Part shown: one piece after another, positions 34,772-43,729 of the stretch
Numbering within the stretch: the first letter of the stretch is position 1
Layout of the letters: every line of letters begins with the position of its first letter
Origin: Tangfeifania diversioriginum
GTDB lineage: Bacteria; Bacteroidota; Bacteroidia; Bacteroidales; Prolixibacteraceae
Length of the DNA stretch: 64,000 nt
Direction: 5' to 3'
NCBI RefSeq assembly: GCF_900141875.1
Contig: NZ_FQZE01000006.1
Span: forward strand, 120,776-184,775
Notes under the pieces: model-generated
The model's database searches: none
Told to the model about the DNA's origin: nothing
What the model saw: the letters and a program-made list of their open reading frames with translations, nothing else
Position numbers and translations under genes: made by a program

Positions 34772-35782
34772 ATGGTACGACTTTTAAAAAGAGCAAACAA
34801 AGAATACCTGTTTCTGGGCATTTTCATAGCATTACTAATTTTCCTCGATATTTTTGATAGACACGAACCTGGACTGCAGTGGCATAAAGTGGTTTATAAA
34901 CTCAATTATATTGTTGCTGCTCTCGTTGTTAATTATTTCCTGCTTCCACGCTATTTTTATACGAAAAAGTATGGCGCTTTTACATTTGGATTTTTAATTG
35001 TACTGGTGGCGGTTATTTTTGTAGATGAATTTTTTGTAGAATGGCTGTTTTATCGCAATTCGGCACGGTATGAAAACGTACTGTTTTTAATGACGCTTAT
35101 CAAGAGTCTGCCTACAATTCTGCTCATGATCGGTTTTAAATTTGCCTGGGACGCCAATCAAAAACAACGAAAAATCGACACATTAAACAGGATGATTGCT
35201 GAAAGTGAATTACAGTTTTTGAATTCACAAATCAATCCTCATTTTCTGTTCAATAATTTAAATAACCTGTATGCTTTTGCGCTGGAGAATTCACCTAAAA
35301 CTCCTGAAATTATCCTGCAACTTTCCTCCATTTTAAGGTATATGCTATATGATTGCCGGGATAAAACTGTATTGTTAAGCAAGGAATTAGATAATTTGAA
35401 TGACTATGTAAAGCTTAGCGAACTTCAGTTAGATGATGAAGGGAGGGTTACTTTTAATATAGATGGTGAGCCGGGAAATTTACGAATTGCTCCGCTTATT
35501 CTAATGGTTTTTGTTGAAAACGCTTTTAAACATGCAACTGCCAGTCAGCTCAGCAATGTTCAGATTAATATTTCAGTAAAAATAGTTGATAATACCTTAT
35601 CTTTTAATTGTGAAAATAATTATTCAGGACAAACCAATACCGATAACCTGAGCAAAGGAATTGGATTAAAAAATGTAAAGGGACGTTTGGGATTGAGTTA
35701 TCCGGACAGGTATAAACTAACTATTGAAGCGAAGAAAAATTGGTATAAAGTTTTTTTAGAAATTGATTTATCAGATGATTAG
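34772..35782 (+). CDS. LytS-type sensor histidine kinase
   Basis: 336 aa. Four TM helices (about 12-28, 42-60, 67-92, 103-124), then a His_kinase domain: phospho-acceptor H157 in NSQINPHFLFNNLNNLYAF, N-box LILMVFVENAFKHA, G-box GIGLKNVKGRL. No separate sensor domain, so the signal is perceived in the membrane. The last codons overlap the start of the response regulator gene (8 bp), a standard LytS/LytR pair. Confidence 0.95.
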   Translation: MVRLLKRANKEYLFLGIFIALLIFLDIFDRHEPGLQWHKVVYKLNYIVAALVVNYFLLPRYFYTKKYGAFTFGFLIVLVAVIFVDEFFVEWLFYRNSARYENVLFLMTLIKSLPTILLMIGFKFAWDANQKQRKIDTLNRMIAESELQFLNSQINPHFLFNNLNNLYAFALENSPKTPEIILQLSSILRYMLYDCRDKTVLLSKELDNLNDYVKLSELQLDDEGRVTFNIDGEPGNLRIAPLILMVFVENAFKHATASQLSNVQINISVKIVDNTLSFNCENNYSGQTNTDNLSKGIGLKNVKGRLGLSYPDRYKLTIEAKKNWYKVFLEIDLSDD

Positions 35783-36470
35783 CTGCATTGTAATAGAAGA
35801 CCAGATGCCGGCCCGTAAAATTCTGCAAAGATACATTGGCGATGTAAATGAGCTGGATTTAAAGGGCTCGTTTTCAAATGCCCTGGATGCAATGGAGTAT
35901 TTGCGTAATCATCAGATTGATTTGATATTTCTTGACATTCATTTGCCCAAACTCTCGGGCATCGATTTTTTAACGATATTAAACAAGAAACCTTTCGTTA
36001 TCATAACTACAGCTTTCCCCGATTATGCTTTGCAGGGTTATGAACTTGAGGTGGTGGATTATCTTTTAAAACCTTTTTCTTTCGAACGCTTTTTAAAAGC
36101 AGTTGTAAAGGTGGAGCGTTTAACGAAAAATACTTCAACCTCTGCCGAAAGTAAAATACCTGAAAGCATTTTAATAAAAGAAGGATATGATTTTATTAAA
36201 CTTAAATTTGATGATATTACATATATTCAGGCTGATGGAGATTATTCGCACATATTTTGTAAGAATAAAAAACACCATGTTTCATATTCTTTAAAATACT
36301 GGAAAGATAAATTACCAGTCAATCAATTCATCCAGATTCATCGTTCCTATATCGTTAATTTACAACTTGTAGAAAAAACATCCTCAAATTATATTGAAAT
36401 AAATCAGGCTAAAATTCCACTTGGGAGAGTTTATAAAAAGAAATTTAAGGAGGCATTCAGTAACAGGTGA
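35775..36470 (+). CDS. LytTR-family response regulator
   Basis: 231 aa from ATG 35775 (a TTG at 35763 is open but inferior). Receiver domain with acidic pair E8/D9, phospho-acceptor D54 (IFLDIHLPKLSG) and Lys in LLKPFSFE. C-terminal LytTR DNA-binding domain at about 130-228 (LKFDDITYIQADGDYSHIFC, FIQIHRSYIVNLQLVE, IPLGRVYKKKF). Partner of the kinase upstream. Its promoter element is repeated in front of the DUF5916 gene, which is therefore a likely target along with itself. Confidence 0.95.
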   Translation: MISCIVIEDQMPARKILQRYIGDVNELDLKGSFSNALDAMEYLRNHQIDLIFLDIHLPKLSGIDFLTILNKKPFVIITTAFPDYALQGYELEVVDYLLKPFSFERFLKAVVKVERLTKNTSTSAESKIPESILIKEGYDFIKLKFDDITYIQADGDYSHIFCKNKKHHVSYSLKYWKDKLPVNQFIQIHRSYIVNLQLVEKTSSNYIEINQAKIPLGRVYKKKFKEAFSNR

Positions 36471-36563
36471 ACATTAAACTTTATTAATCAGAAAAACAGA
36501 GAATTAAACGAACATTATTTAAACATATTTGATACTAACTATTAACGAGAAGGAGATAAACCA

Positions 36564-39071
36564 ATGAGACTAATTAAAGACCTTACTTCCTCAAAAAACA
36601 CCCTGATTATCCTTATTTCTTTTGCAGTAGCGATTTTATTTTTTGCCTGCAGCAAAACTGACGATTACCCAAGAAAAACCGATCCTCTCGGCTCGGGCAA
36701 CATCAGGTGGGAAGAATCAGAGACTCCGGATGGCTGGACGATGGTTACAAATGAAGCAGGAACTACCCTCGGTTATTCGAAGAATTCAGGGCTACAGCTT
36801 ATCCAGGTTGACGGATACGCATTTAAAGATCTCAACAAAAACAACCTGCTGGATGAATTTGAAGACTGGCGCGTTGATTTTGAAACCAGGGCGAAAAGCA
36901 TGGTTGATGAAATTCCAACAGAACAGATGATGGGCATGAAAATGAATCCCTTTGGCAGTTGGACGGTTAATCCTGATTCACTCGATGCGATAATAAAGAA
37001 TTCCCTGGACCTGGGCTATCGGCAGTTAAGGGCGCCTCGTGGAGGTAGAACTGACTCAAGGACAAAGGTAAATTGGAACAACATGGTACAGGAGTACATT
37101 GAAGGCCTTGACAATATTGTTTGCATTCCAGCGGTTTGGATAGATGACCCAAGGTCTGGCGACGTATCAAACTGGCCCAGCAATCTTGGTTTGGCTGCAA
37201 CATTCGATCCTGAAGTTGGAGCGCAATTTGGCAGAATGATGTCGGAAGAATGGCGTGCCATGGGAATATCTATGCAGGTTGCCACACAAATGGACCTGGC
37301 AACAGAACCCCGCTGGAAACGTATCCCCGGCACGTTTGGAGAAGATCCCGCCCTTTCAATGGATGTGGCGAGAGCCGTCATCAACGGTTGGCAATCTACT
37401 TATGATGAAGAAGGGAATGATTTGGGTTGGGGCAAACACAGTGTGAATAACCAGATGAAACACTGGCCCGGAGACGGCGCGGCCGAAGGCGGCCGTGAGT
37501 CGCATACCCGCGACGGTGCATACAACGTATTTCCGGGCGGTCAGTTTTTTACGCATGTTCTGCCATTTGTAGCTTGCATGGACCTGCCCGGAAAAACAGA
37601 AACAGTAACAGCTGCTATGACAAACTATTCGGTTGGTATTGAGGAAGATGGATCGCCAGTGGGTGGTGAGCGCATTGGGACAAGCTACAGTGAATATAAA
37701 ATCAATGAATTGTTAAGAGAAGATTATGGCTGGGACGGTTATATCCTGACCGACTTTGGCATTCTTACCAGCAAAAACTATGGTGTTGAAGATTTGACTC
37801 CGGTTGAAAAAAGACTGGCCACACTGGAAGCCGGATGTGATGCATTTGGAGGCGAAGGCGGTGCTCTGCAGGAAAGTGTTGACTTGGCAATGGAGGCTTA
37901 TGAGTTGGGAGTTGCCAATCTGGGAAAAATAGAAATGGATGAAATTATGAAAAAAGGGACTGAGCGGATGCTTAGAACTCACTTCAATATCGGCATCGTT
38001 GACAATCCATATCTCGATTTTAAAGTGGCCGAATCCACATCCCTGAAACCTGAACATGAAGCGGCTGCACATCAGGCACATCTTAAATCTGTTGTTATGC
38101 TGAAAAACAGCGGCAACATTATTCAAAAGGCATCAGCAGAAACCGAAAAACCAAAAGTATATATTCCCAGGTTATATACAGCAGCAACAGGTGGATGGCG
38201 AAGGACACCGGCATCTGCTGAACCGGGATTCGACCTTGAGGTAGCCGGAGAGTATTACGATGTGTTAACTGATGCACTGGCCGAAACGTTTACCGGCCCG
38301 GCGGATGACAAGGGAAATCCAACGTTATCAGAAAACGACATCATCCGTGCATCCAAAAATGAAATAGCGAAATGTGATTTTGCCATAGTGCGAATTAGCA
38401 ATCCTAAAAACGGGAATCCAACTTTTATGGAGTCAGGGGGCATGAGAGAAGGCCCGGGATCTGAAAATAGCATAACCGATCGTGAGGAATATACATATCT
38501 GCCAATTTCGCTGCAGTATCGGCCGTACACTGCCAATTCAGAATTTGTGCGCCGCGAGTCACTTGGAGGAGATATGATTGAGGTGACAGAAAACGGAACT
38601 AAAAAACTGGTAAAGGAGAATCGCTCCTATTTTGGAGAAACAGGAATCATCACGAATGAAAGTCATTTGGATCTTGTGCTGAACACCGCATCTGTTGCTG
38701 ACAAAGTTATTGTTGTGGTTGACATGTCGAATCCAATGGTTTTCAGTGAATTCGAAAGTGAGGTGGATGCTATCCTTGTAGGATTTGGTGGAAACAGGGC
38801 TTCTAATGTGCCCGACAAAGCATTTCTTGAGATCATTTCCGGCCAGGTAGAACCATCCGGGTTGCTGCCGCTACAAATGCCTGCAAACATGGAAACCGTT
38901 GAGGCACAGTTTGAAGATGTACCGAGAGATATGGAATGTCATGTTGATTCAGAAGGAAATTCGTACGATTTCGCCTTTGGATTGAACTGGAACGGAGTAA
39001 TCGACGATAAGCGAACAACCAAATACAATGTTCAGCCGATTGTAGGTGAGCCTCCTGTCAGCATGAAATAA
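36564..39071 (+). CDS. GH3 beta-glycosidase lipoprotein
   Basis: 835 aa. N-terminal hydrophobic segment ending LFFAC (Cys 29), probable lipoprotein. GH3 N-terminal barrel: RWKRIPGTFGEDPALS, KHWPGDGAAEGGRESH and the nucleophile Asp at 397 in YDGYILTDFG. The C-terminal alpha/beta sandwich has SVVMLKN, VIVVVDMSNPM, DAILVGFGG and SGLLPLQMP. Family members split beta-glucosides, xylosides or related bonds with retention; specificity not readable. Unusually for the phylum, a clear AAGGAGAT lies just ahead of the ATG. 93 bp behind the LytTR gene. Confidence 0.93.
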   Translation: MRLIKDLTSSKNTLIILISFAVAILFFACSKTDDYPRKTDPLGSGNIRWEESETPDGWTMVTNEAGTTLGYSKNSGLQLIQVDGYAFKDLNKNNLLDEFEDWRVDFETRAKSMVDEIPTEQMMGMKMNPFGSWTVNPDSLDAIIKNSLDLGYRQLRAPRGGRTDSRTKVNWNNMVQEYIEGLDNIVCIPAVWIDDPRSGDVSNWPSNLGLAATFDPEVGAQFGRMMSEEWRAMGISMQVATQMDLATEPRWKRIPGTFGEDPALSMDVARAVINGWQSTYDEEGNDLGWGKHSVNNQMKHWPGDGAAEGGRESHTRDGAYNVFPGGQFFTHVLPFVACMDLPGKTETVTAAMTNYSVGIEEDGSPVGGERIGTSYSEYKINELLREDYGWDGYILTDFGILTSKNYGVEDLTPVEKRLATLEAGCDAFGGEGGALQESVDLAMEAYELGVANLGKIEMDEIMKKGTERMLRTHFNIGIVDNPYLDFKVAESTSLKPEHEAAAHQAHLKSVVMLKNSGNIIQKASAETEKPKVYIPRLYTAATGGWRRTPASAEPGFDLEVAGEYYDVLTDALAETFTGPADDKGNPTLSENDIIRASKNEIAKCDFAIVRISNPKNGNPTFMESGGMREGPGSENSITDREEYTYLPISLQYRPYTANSEFVRRESLGGDMIEVTENGTKKLVKENRSYFGETGIITNESHLDLVLNTASVADKVIVVVDMSNPMVFSEFESEVDAILVGFGGNRASNVPDKAFLEIISGQVEPSGLLPLQMPANMETVEAQFEDVPRDMECHVDSEGNSYDFAFGLNWNGVIDDKRTTKYNVQPIVGEPPVSMK

Positions 39072-39144
39072 AACTAAATTTAATAACCTTTCGTCGCCTT
39101 TTGCAAAAAACAAAAAAGCTAAAACAGTTTCAATCAATTTTTAA

Positions 39145-39152
39145 TAGTTTTG
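39145..39152 (+). promoter_or_regulatory. -7 promoter box of the GH43-like gene
   Basis: TAGTTTTG, exact TAnnTTTG, 47 bp before the ATG at 39200. Confidence 0.45.
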
Positions 39153-39199
39153 AAGCGGTTAAGGAGTCGAATTCAAGATAATTATTTCATACTCAAAAA

Positions 39200-40150
39200 A
39201 TGAATAATAAAATCAAAATTATTTTTGTAGTCTTTTGTTTATCCTGTTTAGGATTTCAGGTTTTTTCACAGAATAGTGATGAGGTTTACATGTTTTCCTT
39301 TTTCCAGGGAAATGGCGAAGATGGTTTGCATCTGGCCTACAGTTACGACGGCCTGACCTGGGAGGCGCTGAACAACAATCAATCGTTTTTAATGCCGCAG
39401 GTGGGCAACGACAAACTCATGCGCGACCCGTGTGTCATTTCCGGTCCCGACGGCAAATACCACATGGTGTGGACCGTGAGCTGGAACGAAGAAGGAATCG
39501 GGTACGCCAGTTCCGAAGATTTAATCAACTGGTCGGAGCAAAAGTACATCCCGGTGATGGAGCACGAACCCACAGCCCGCAACTGCTGGGCACCTGAGGT
39601 TTTTTACGATGAAGCGTCGGAACAGTACATAATTTTCTGGTCCACCACCATTCCCGGCCGGTTTCCGGAAAGTGCATCCACCGGCGACGACAGTTACAAC
39701 CACCGCATGTATTACGTAACCACCAAAGATTTTGAAACCTTCAGCGGAACGCAACTTTTCTATGATAAAGGTTTTAATGTGATTGACGGCACGCTGGCGA
39801 AAGAAGACGGGAAATACATTCTTTTTCTGAAAGATGAAACCCGCCATCCGGCCGAGAAAAATATACGGGTGGCTACCAGCAATCAGCTTACAGAAGGCTA
39901 CAGCAAACCCGGCGAGCCCATCACCGGCGACTACTGGGCCGAGGGACCGACTCCGTTGAAAATGGGCGAACACAGGGTGGTGTATTTCGATAAATACATC
40001 GACCACAATATGGGCGCGGTGCGCTCGTCCGACCTCGAAAACTGGGAAGACATTTCCGACCAGATAAACTTCCCGGAAGGAACACGGCACGGAACGGTTT
40101 TTAAAGTACCGGGGGAAATTTTTGAAAAACTGTTGAAAGAAACTCCTTAG
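39200..40150 (+). CDS. GH43-like secreted glycosidase
   Basis: 316 aa. Signal peptide at 1-23 (QVFSQ). Five-bladed propeller signs: LHLAYSYDGLTWEAL, MRDPCVISGPDGKYHMVW (D76), YASSEDLINWSEQ, CWAPEVFYDEASEQYIIFWS, NVIDGTLAKEDGKYILFLKDE, GDYWAEGPTPLKM (likely acid Glu) and HGTVFKVP. Relatives act on arabinose- or xylose-containing side chains, consistent with the GH51 arabinofuranosidase 2 kb downstream. The classical early nucleophile-strand Asp of GH43 is not obvious. Confidence 0.85.
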   Translation: MNNKIKIIFVVFCLSCLGFQVFSQNSDEVYMFSFFQGNGEDGLHLAYSYDGLTWEALNNNQSFLMPQVGNDKLMRDPCVISGPDGKYHMVWTVSWNEEGIGYASSEDLINWSEQKYIPVMEHEPTARNCWAPEVFYDEASEQYIIFWSTTIPGRFPESASTGDDSYNHRMYYVTTKDFETFSGTQLFYDKGFNVIDGTLAKEDGKYILFLKDETRHPAEKNIRVATSNQLTEGYSKPGEPITGDYWAEGPTPLKMGEHRVVYFDKYIDHNMGAVRSSDLENWEDISDQINFPEGTRHGTVFKVPGEIFEKLLKETP

Positions 40151-40184
40151 TCATAGCCTCACTTTGAGTGAGACTATGACTTGT
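40149..40184. repeat. 36-bp palindromic repeat, copy 1
   Basis: Starts at the GH43-like stop codon. AGTCATAG, a C/A mismatch, CTCACT, loop TTG, AGTGAG, CTATGACT, then TGT: a 15-position stem with one mismatch. Identical over all 36 positions to 41954-41989. REP-like element. Confidence 0.8.
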
Positions 40185-40218
40185 GGAAAACCTGAAATCA
40201 ATTCATTAAAAAAATACA

Positions 40219-41052
40219 ATGGCAGAAATAGGCAAAATAAATATCCTGAGCGTAGTACGGGAAACGGAGAACGGTGTTTACTTAGATGGCGAAAACCTGG
40301 GTGAAATTTTAATGCCCCGTAAGTTTGTAACCGACGAGGTAAAAGCCAGTGAGCAGGCTACAGTGTTCATCTATTCCGATTCGGAAGACCGGCTGGTGGC
40401 TACCACCGAAAATCCGCTGGCGATGGTGGGTGAATTTGCATTTTTAAAAGTGATTGAAACCAACCGTTTCGGGGCTTTTCTCGATTGGGGCCTGCCTAAA
40501 GATTTGCTGGTGCCCATGAGCGAACAAAAAGCAAAAATGACGGAAGGCAAAACCTACCTGGTTCATGTTTTTCTGGATGAAAAAACCAACCGGATTGCAG
40601 CCTCCGCAAAAATCGATAAGTTTTTGGACAACGTTCCTCCTGGTTATGTACCCGGCGAAAAAGTGGACCTGCTTATTGCCGAAGAAACTGAAATCGGATA
40701 CAAGGCCATTGTGAACAAACAGCACTGGGGAATTTTGTACAAGAATCAGGTTTTCAGACCCCTTTCACCCGGTGAAAAGCTGGAGGGTTTCATCAATAAA
40801 ATCCGGGACGATGATAAAATTGATTTACTGCTTGAAAAACCGGGTTACGGGAAAATTGACCCCATTTCAGAAAAACTGCTGGAAACCCTGCGCGAAAATA
40901 ACGGCTTCCTTGCGTTAAATGACAAAACTTCACCCGAAATCATCCAGTCGTTGCTGGGAATCAGCAAAAAGAATTTTAAAAAGGCTGTCGGCAATCTTTA
41001 TAAGAAAAAGCGAATCGAATTTAAATCGGATGGGATTAAGTTAATCGGATGA
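40219..41052 (+). CDS. CvfB-family S1 RNA-binding protein
   Basis: 277 aa. Tandem S1-like domains: at about 3-62 (INILSVVRETENGVYLDG), 63-135 (AFLKVIETNRFGAFLDWGL, LLVPMSEQKAKM) and 140-215 (GYKAIVNKQHWGILYKNQVF, GYINKIRDDDKI-like strand). A C-terminal winged helix follows (LALNDKTSPEIIQSLLG, FKKAVGNLYKKKRIEF). CvfB/YitL proteins bind RNA and affect virulence or stress gene expression in Firmicutes; role in Bacteroidota unproven. Lies inside the segment bounded by the two 36-bp repeats. Confidence 0.92.
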   Translation: MAEIGKINILSVVRETENGVYLDGENLGEILMPRKFVTDEVKASEQATVFIYSDSEDRLVATTENPLAMVGEFAFLKVIETNRFGAFLDWGLPKDLLVPMSEQKAKMTEGKTYLVHVFLDEKTNRIAASAKIDKFLDNVPPGYVPGEKVDLLIAEETEIGYKAIVNKQHWGILYKNQVFRPLSPGEKLEGFINKIRDDDKIDLLLEKPGYGKIDPISEKLLETLRENNGFLALNDKTSPEIIQSLLGISKKNFKKAVGNLYKKKRIEFKSDGIKLIG

Positions 41053-41107
41053 TTAACGAAAGAGGCACACATTATTACTATGCGCCAGCGGGGGATTTTT
41101 GTTTTTT

Positions 41108-41584
41108 TTAAATATGGTCTTTAACAATTTCAACAACTTTGATTTCTTTTTTATTAGAGGGCTTTTTAATTACAGTATGGTATTTTGCGCCAGAAGCAAC
41201 CGTTGTTAAATCTGTTAAAAAAGTTATAGTGTAAACAATTTTTTTATTGTTTTCCTCCACTTTTTCTTCAAATAAAGAAACTCCGGTAGTAAAACTTTTG
41301 CTTCCAATTATTACAACGTATTCGTTAAAATCGATTTGTGGCATACAATCGCTATTAATATAGACGCTTAATTTTTGTTGAGAATTAATTATGTAGTAAT
41401 TATTGGAATAACCGGGTTTAAAGTTCCATGTGTAATTTTCACATCCGAAATCAGAGAATTTTAATAATTCTATTTCAGTTAACTCCTCGTCTTCTTCTTT
41501 TTCACAACCAGACATCAGCAAAGCCGCACAAATAGGCAACAGGAGCAGGAAGCTGGCAAGTAATTCTATTTTTTTTGTTTTCAT
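41108..41584 (-). CDS. Hypothetical lipoprotein
   Basis: 158 aa. Lipoprotein signal with lipobox Cys at 27 (ALLMSGC), then an acidic linker CEKEEDEELTE and a small beta-rich domain (FGCENYTWNF, YYIINSQQKLSVYINSDCMP, YVVIIGSKSFTTGVSLFEE). Two Cys in the mature part could form a disulfide. No family recognised. It lies between the two copies of the 36-bp palindrome and is on the opposite strand from its neighbours; lower GC than the adjacent glycosidases suggests recent acquisition. Confidence 0.75.
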   Translation of the reverse strand: MKTKKIELLASFLLLLPICAALLMSGCEKEEDEELTEIELLKFSDFGCENYTWNFKPGYSNNYYIINSQQKLSVYINSDCMPQIDFNEYVVIIGSKSFTTGVSLFEEKVEENNKKIVYTITFLTDLTTVASGAKYHTVIKKPSNKKEIKVVEIVKDHI

Positions 41585-41953
41585 TATTTCAAGTGTTTAG
41601 TAGAGAATGATTTGTACAACGTGCTTTTTGATATTCAAGGCAACCAGAGTTACCAAGCATAAGAGCAAATCGGATTGGTTTTTTTGCTTTTGGTTGGCAT
41701 TTTCCCGGAGTGATTCCACCTTGTGGTTTCCTGGGAAATATGTGTTATGGGCTGTGTTTCATCATACTATTGGTTTTAAAAGTTAATGTTTTGTTTGTTA
41801 AGATGCTAAAAGTTAAAATTTGGTTGCGTGCCTCCTGTTTTTTAAAATTATTGGTATTGTGTTTTTGTATATATGTTCAGAAAACGGGGAAAAGGTAACC
41901 CGGAAGATGGATGTTTTACAGCAGAGAATTTAAATGTGGTTTATGTGAGAAAC
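41585..41953. other. Intergenic stretch, AT-rich, no gene seen
   Basis: Between the lipoprotein start and the second palindrome. A 62-codon + frame here (hydrophobic, from 41710) has no start signal and an unlikely composition. An imperfect inverted repeat lies near 41700-41740 (TTTCCCGGA with TCCTGGGAAA). Confidence 0.4.
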
Positions 41954-41989
41954 AGTCATAGCCTCACTTTGAGTGAGACTATGACTTGT
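41954..41989. repeat. 36-bp palindromic repeat, copy 2
   Basis: Identical to 40149-40184 in sequence and orientation. It is not at a gene end here, so a simple terminator role is unlikely. The two copies bracket about 1.77 kb holding the CvfB-like and lipoprotein genes. Confidence 0.8.
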
Positions 41990-42032
41990 CAGGATAATCG
42001 TCATAAAATAGTTTTAAACAGGTCATCATCTG

Positions 42033-42063
42033 TTTGTTTTTTTGGTAGAGAGTTTTATATTTG
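42033..42063 (+). promoter_or_regulatory. Promoter of the GH51 gene
   Basis: TTTG (42033-42036), 19-bp spacer, TATATTTG (42056-42063): the best full match to the Bacteroidota -33/-7 consensus in this window. It places the transcript start downstream of the ATG-like codon at 42042 and so fixes the GH51 start at 42102. Confidence 0.75.
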
Positions 42064-42101
42064 TAGTAAAAGTTACTTTTATTCATCTTAAACCTACTGA
42101 A

Positions 42102-43646
42102 ATGAACTTCAAAAGATTAATCCTTCCCGTTTTTTTACTGGTAGCCCTGTCTGCAACAGCACAAAATAAAATTGTAGTGAACACCGATCTCGGTAAAGAA
42201 AAAATCAGCCGCCACATTTACGGTCATTTTTCTGAACACCTCGGCCGCTGTATTTACGGCGGGTACTGGGTTGGCGAAGATTCCGACATTCCCAACACCA
42301 ACGGCATCCGCAACGACGTGGTGGACGCCCTGCGCGAAATGGGAATTCCCAACCTGCGCTGGCCCGGCGGTTGCTTTGCCGACGAATACCACTGGATGGA
42401 CGGCATCGGTCCGCGCGACGAACGCCCGACCATGATTAACACGCACTGGGGCGGGGTAACCGAAAACAACCATTTTGGCACCCACGAATTTTTGGAACTC
42501 TGCAACCAGTTAGATACCGAACCGGTAATTTGCGGAAACCTCGGCAGCGGAACGGTTCAGGAAATGTCGCAATGGGTGGAGTACCTCAACTCCGGCAACA
42601 TCAGCCCGATGACCGATCTGCGCAAATCCAACGGTCGTGAAGAACCCTGGGGCGTAAAATACTGGGGAGTTGGTAATGAAAACTGGGGCTGCGGCGGAAA
42701 CATGACTGCCGAGTATTATGCCAACGAAATGAAACGCTATTCCACTTACACCAAAAATTACGGAGACAACCGTTTGTACCGTGTTGCCTGCGGGCCAAGC
42801 GGCGCTGATTACCACTGGATGGAAACACTGATGCGCGATGGGGCACCGGGCAGAAGCTTCCAGGGAATTTCGCTGCATTATTACACAGTAGCGCATTCAT
42901 GGGGCGATAAAGGATCGGCAACCGATTTCGATGAAAACGATTACTTTTTAACCATGAGCAAAACGCTGTTTATGGATGAGCTGCTACGGAACCACATCAA
43001 TATTATGGATCGTTACGATCCTCGAAACCGGGTAGGTTTGATTGTGGATGAATGGGGCAATTGGCACAATGTGGAGCCGGGAACAAACCCGGGTTTCCTC
43101 TATCAACAAAACACCCTGCGCGATGCCATGGTGGCTTCTGTTAATCTGGATTTATTCAACAACTACTGCCGCCGGGTAAAAATGGCCAACATTGCACAAA
43201 CTGTGAATGTGCTGCAAGCCATGATCCTGACCAAAGACGATGAGATTGTTAAAACACCGTCCTACTACGTTTTTAAAATGTACAAAGTGCACTACGACGC
43301 AACCCTGCTTCCTACTGATGTGGAATCTGAATTTTATTCGCACGACGGTGAGAGGATTCCGGCCATTTCAACCTCTGCCTCAAAAAGCGAAGACGGAACC
43401 ATTCACATCACCATCAGCAACATCGACCCGAATGAAGCGCTCGATTTAACCTGCGAACTGCGCGGACTGGAAAATGTAAGTTTTGAAAGGGGCGAAATTA
43501 TTACCGGTGAAAAAGTAAATTCCTACAACGATTTTGGAGAAGCCGAAGAGGTTTCATCCGCATCTTTCAGTGATGTTAAAGTAAACGGAAATCAATTGGA
43601 GGTAAATCTTCCGGCTAAATCGATTGTGATGCTGGAGCTGAGGTAG
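42102..43646 (+). CDS. GH51 alpha-L-arabinofuranosidase
   Basis: 514 aa from ATG 42102. Signal peptide at 1-20 (SATAQ), so periplasmic or exported. Catalytic barrel: [33 protein letters not shown], acid/base E194 in [12 protein letters not shown], nucleophile E318 in [12 protein letters not shown]-terminal beta-sandwich at about 390-514. Retaining enzyme releasing terminal arabinofuranose from arabinan or arabinoxylan. Forms a plausible arabinose-polymer set with the GH43-like and GH3 enzymes. Confidence 0.96.
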   Translation: MNFKRLILPVFLLVALSATAQNKIVVNTDLGKEKISRHIYGHFSEHLGRCIYGGYWVGEDSDIPNTNGIRNDVVDALREMGIPNLRWPGGCFADEYHWMDGIGPRDERPTMINTHWGGVTENNHFGTHEFLELCNQLDTEPVICGNLGSGTVQEMSQWVEYLNSGNISPMTDLRKSNGREEPWGVKYWGVGNENWGCGGNMTAEYYANEMKRYSTYTKNYGDNRLYRVACGPSGADYHWMETLMRDGAPGRSFQGISLHYYTVAHSWGDKGSATDFDENDYFLTMSKTLFMDELLRNHINIMDRYDPRNRVGLIVDEWGNWHNVEPGTNPGFLYQQNTLRDAMVASVNLDLFNNYCRRVKMANIAQTVNVLQAMILTKDDEIVKTPSYYVFKMYKVHYDATLLPTDVESEFYSHDGERIPAISTSASKSEDGTIHITISNIDPNEALDLTCELRGLENVSFERGEIITGEKVNSYNDFGEAEEVSSASFSDVKVNGNQLEVNLPAKSIVMLELR

Positions 43647-43679
43647 TTGCGGAATTGTTTTCAGTCAATACAAAATATC

Positions 43680-43715
43680 AAAAGCAGTTATCCTGGAAAA
43701 TGGGTAGCTGCTTTT
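43680..43715. terminator. Bidirectional terminator after GH51
   Basis: AAAAGCAG pairs with CTGCTTTT across about 20 nt; T-runs on both strands. Lies between convergent genes. Confidence 0.7.
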
Positions 43716-43729
43716 TAATTGTAAAGAAA

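Noticed and set aside
41710..41898. 62-codon hydrophobic + frame before GH51
   Set aside because: Cys/Leu/Phe-rich low-complexity translation of AT-rich DNA, without a ribosome or promoter signal.
42042..42101. Upstream extension of the GH51 frame
   Set aside because: It overlaps the -7 promoter box and precedes a clear signal peptide start at 42102.
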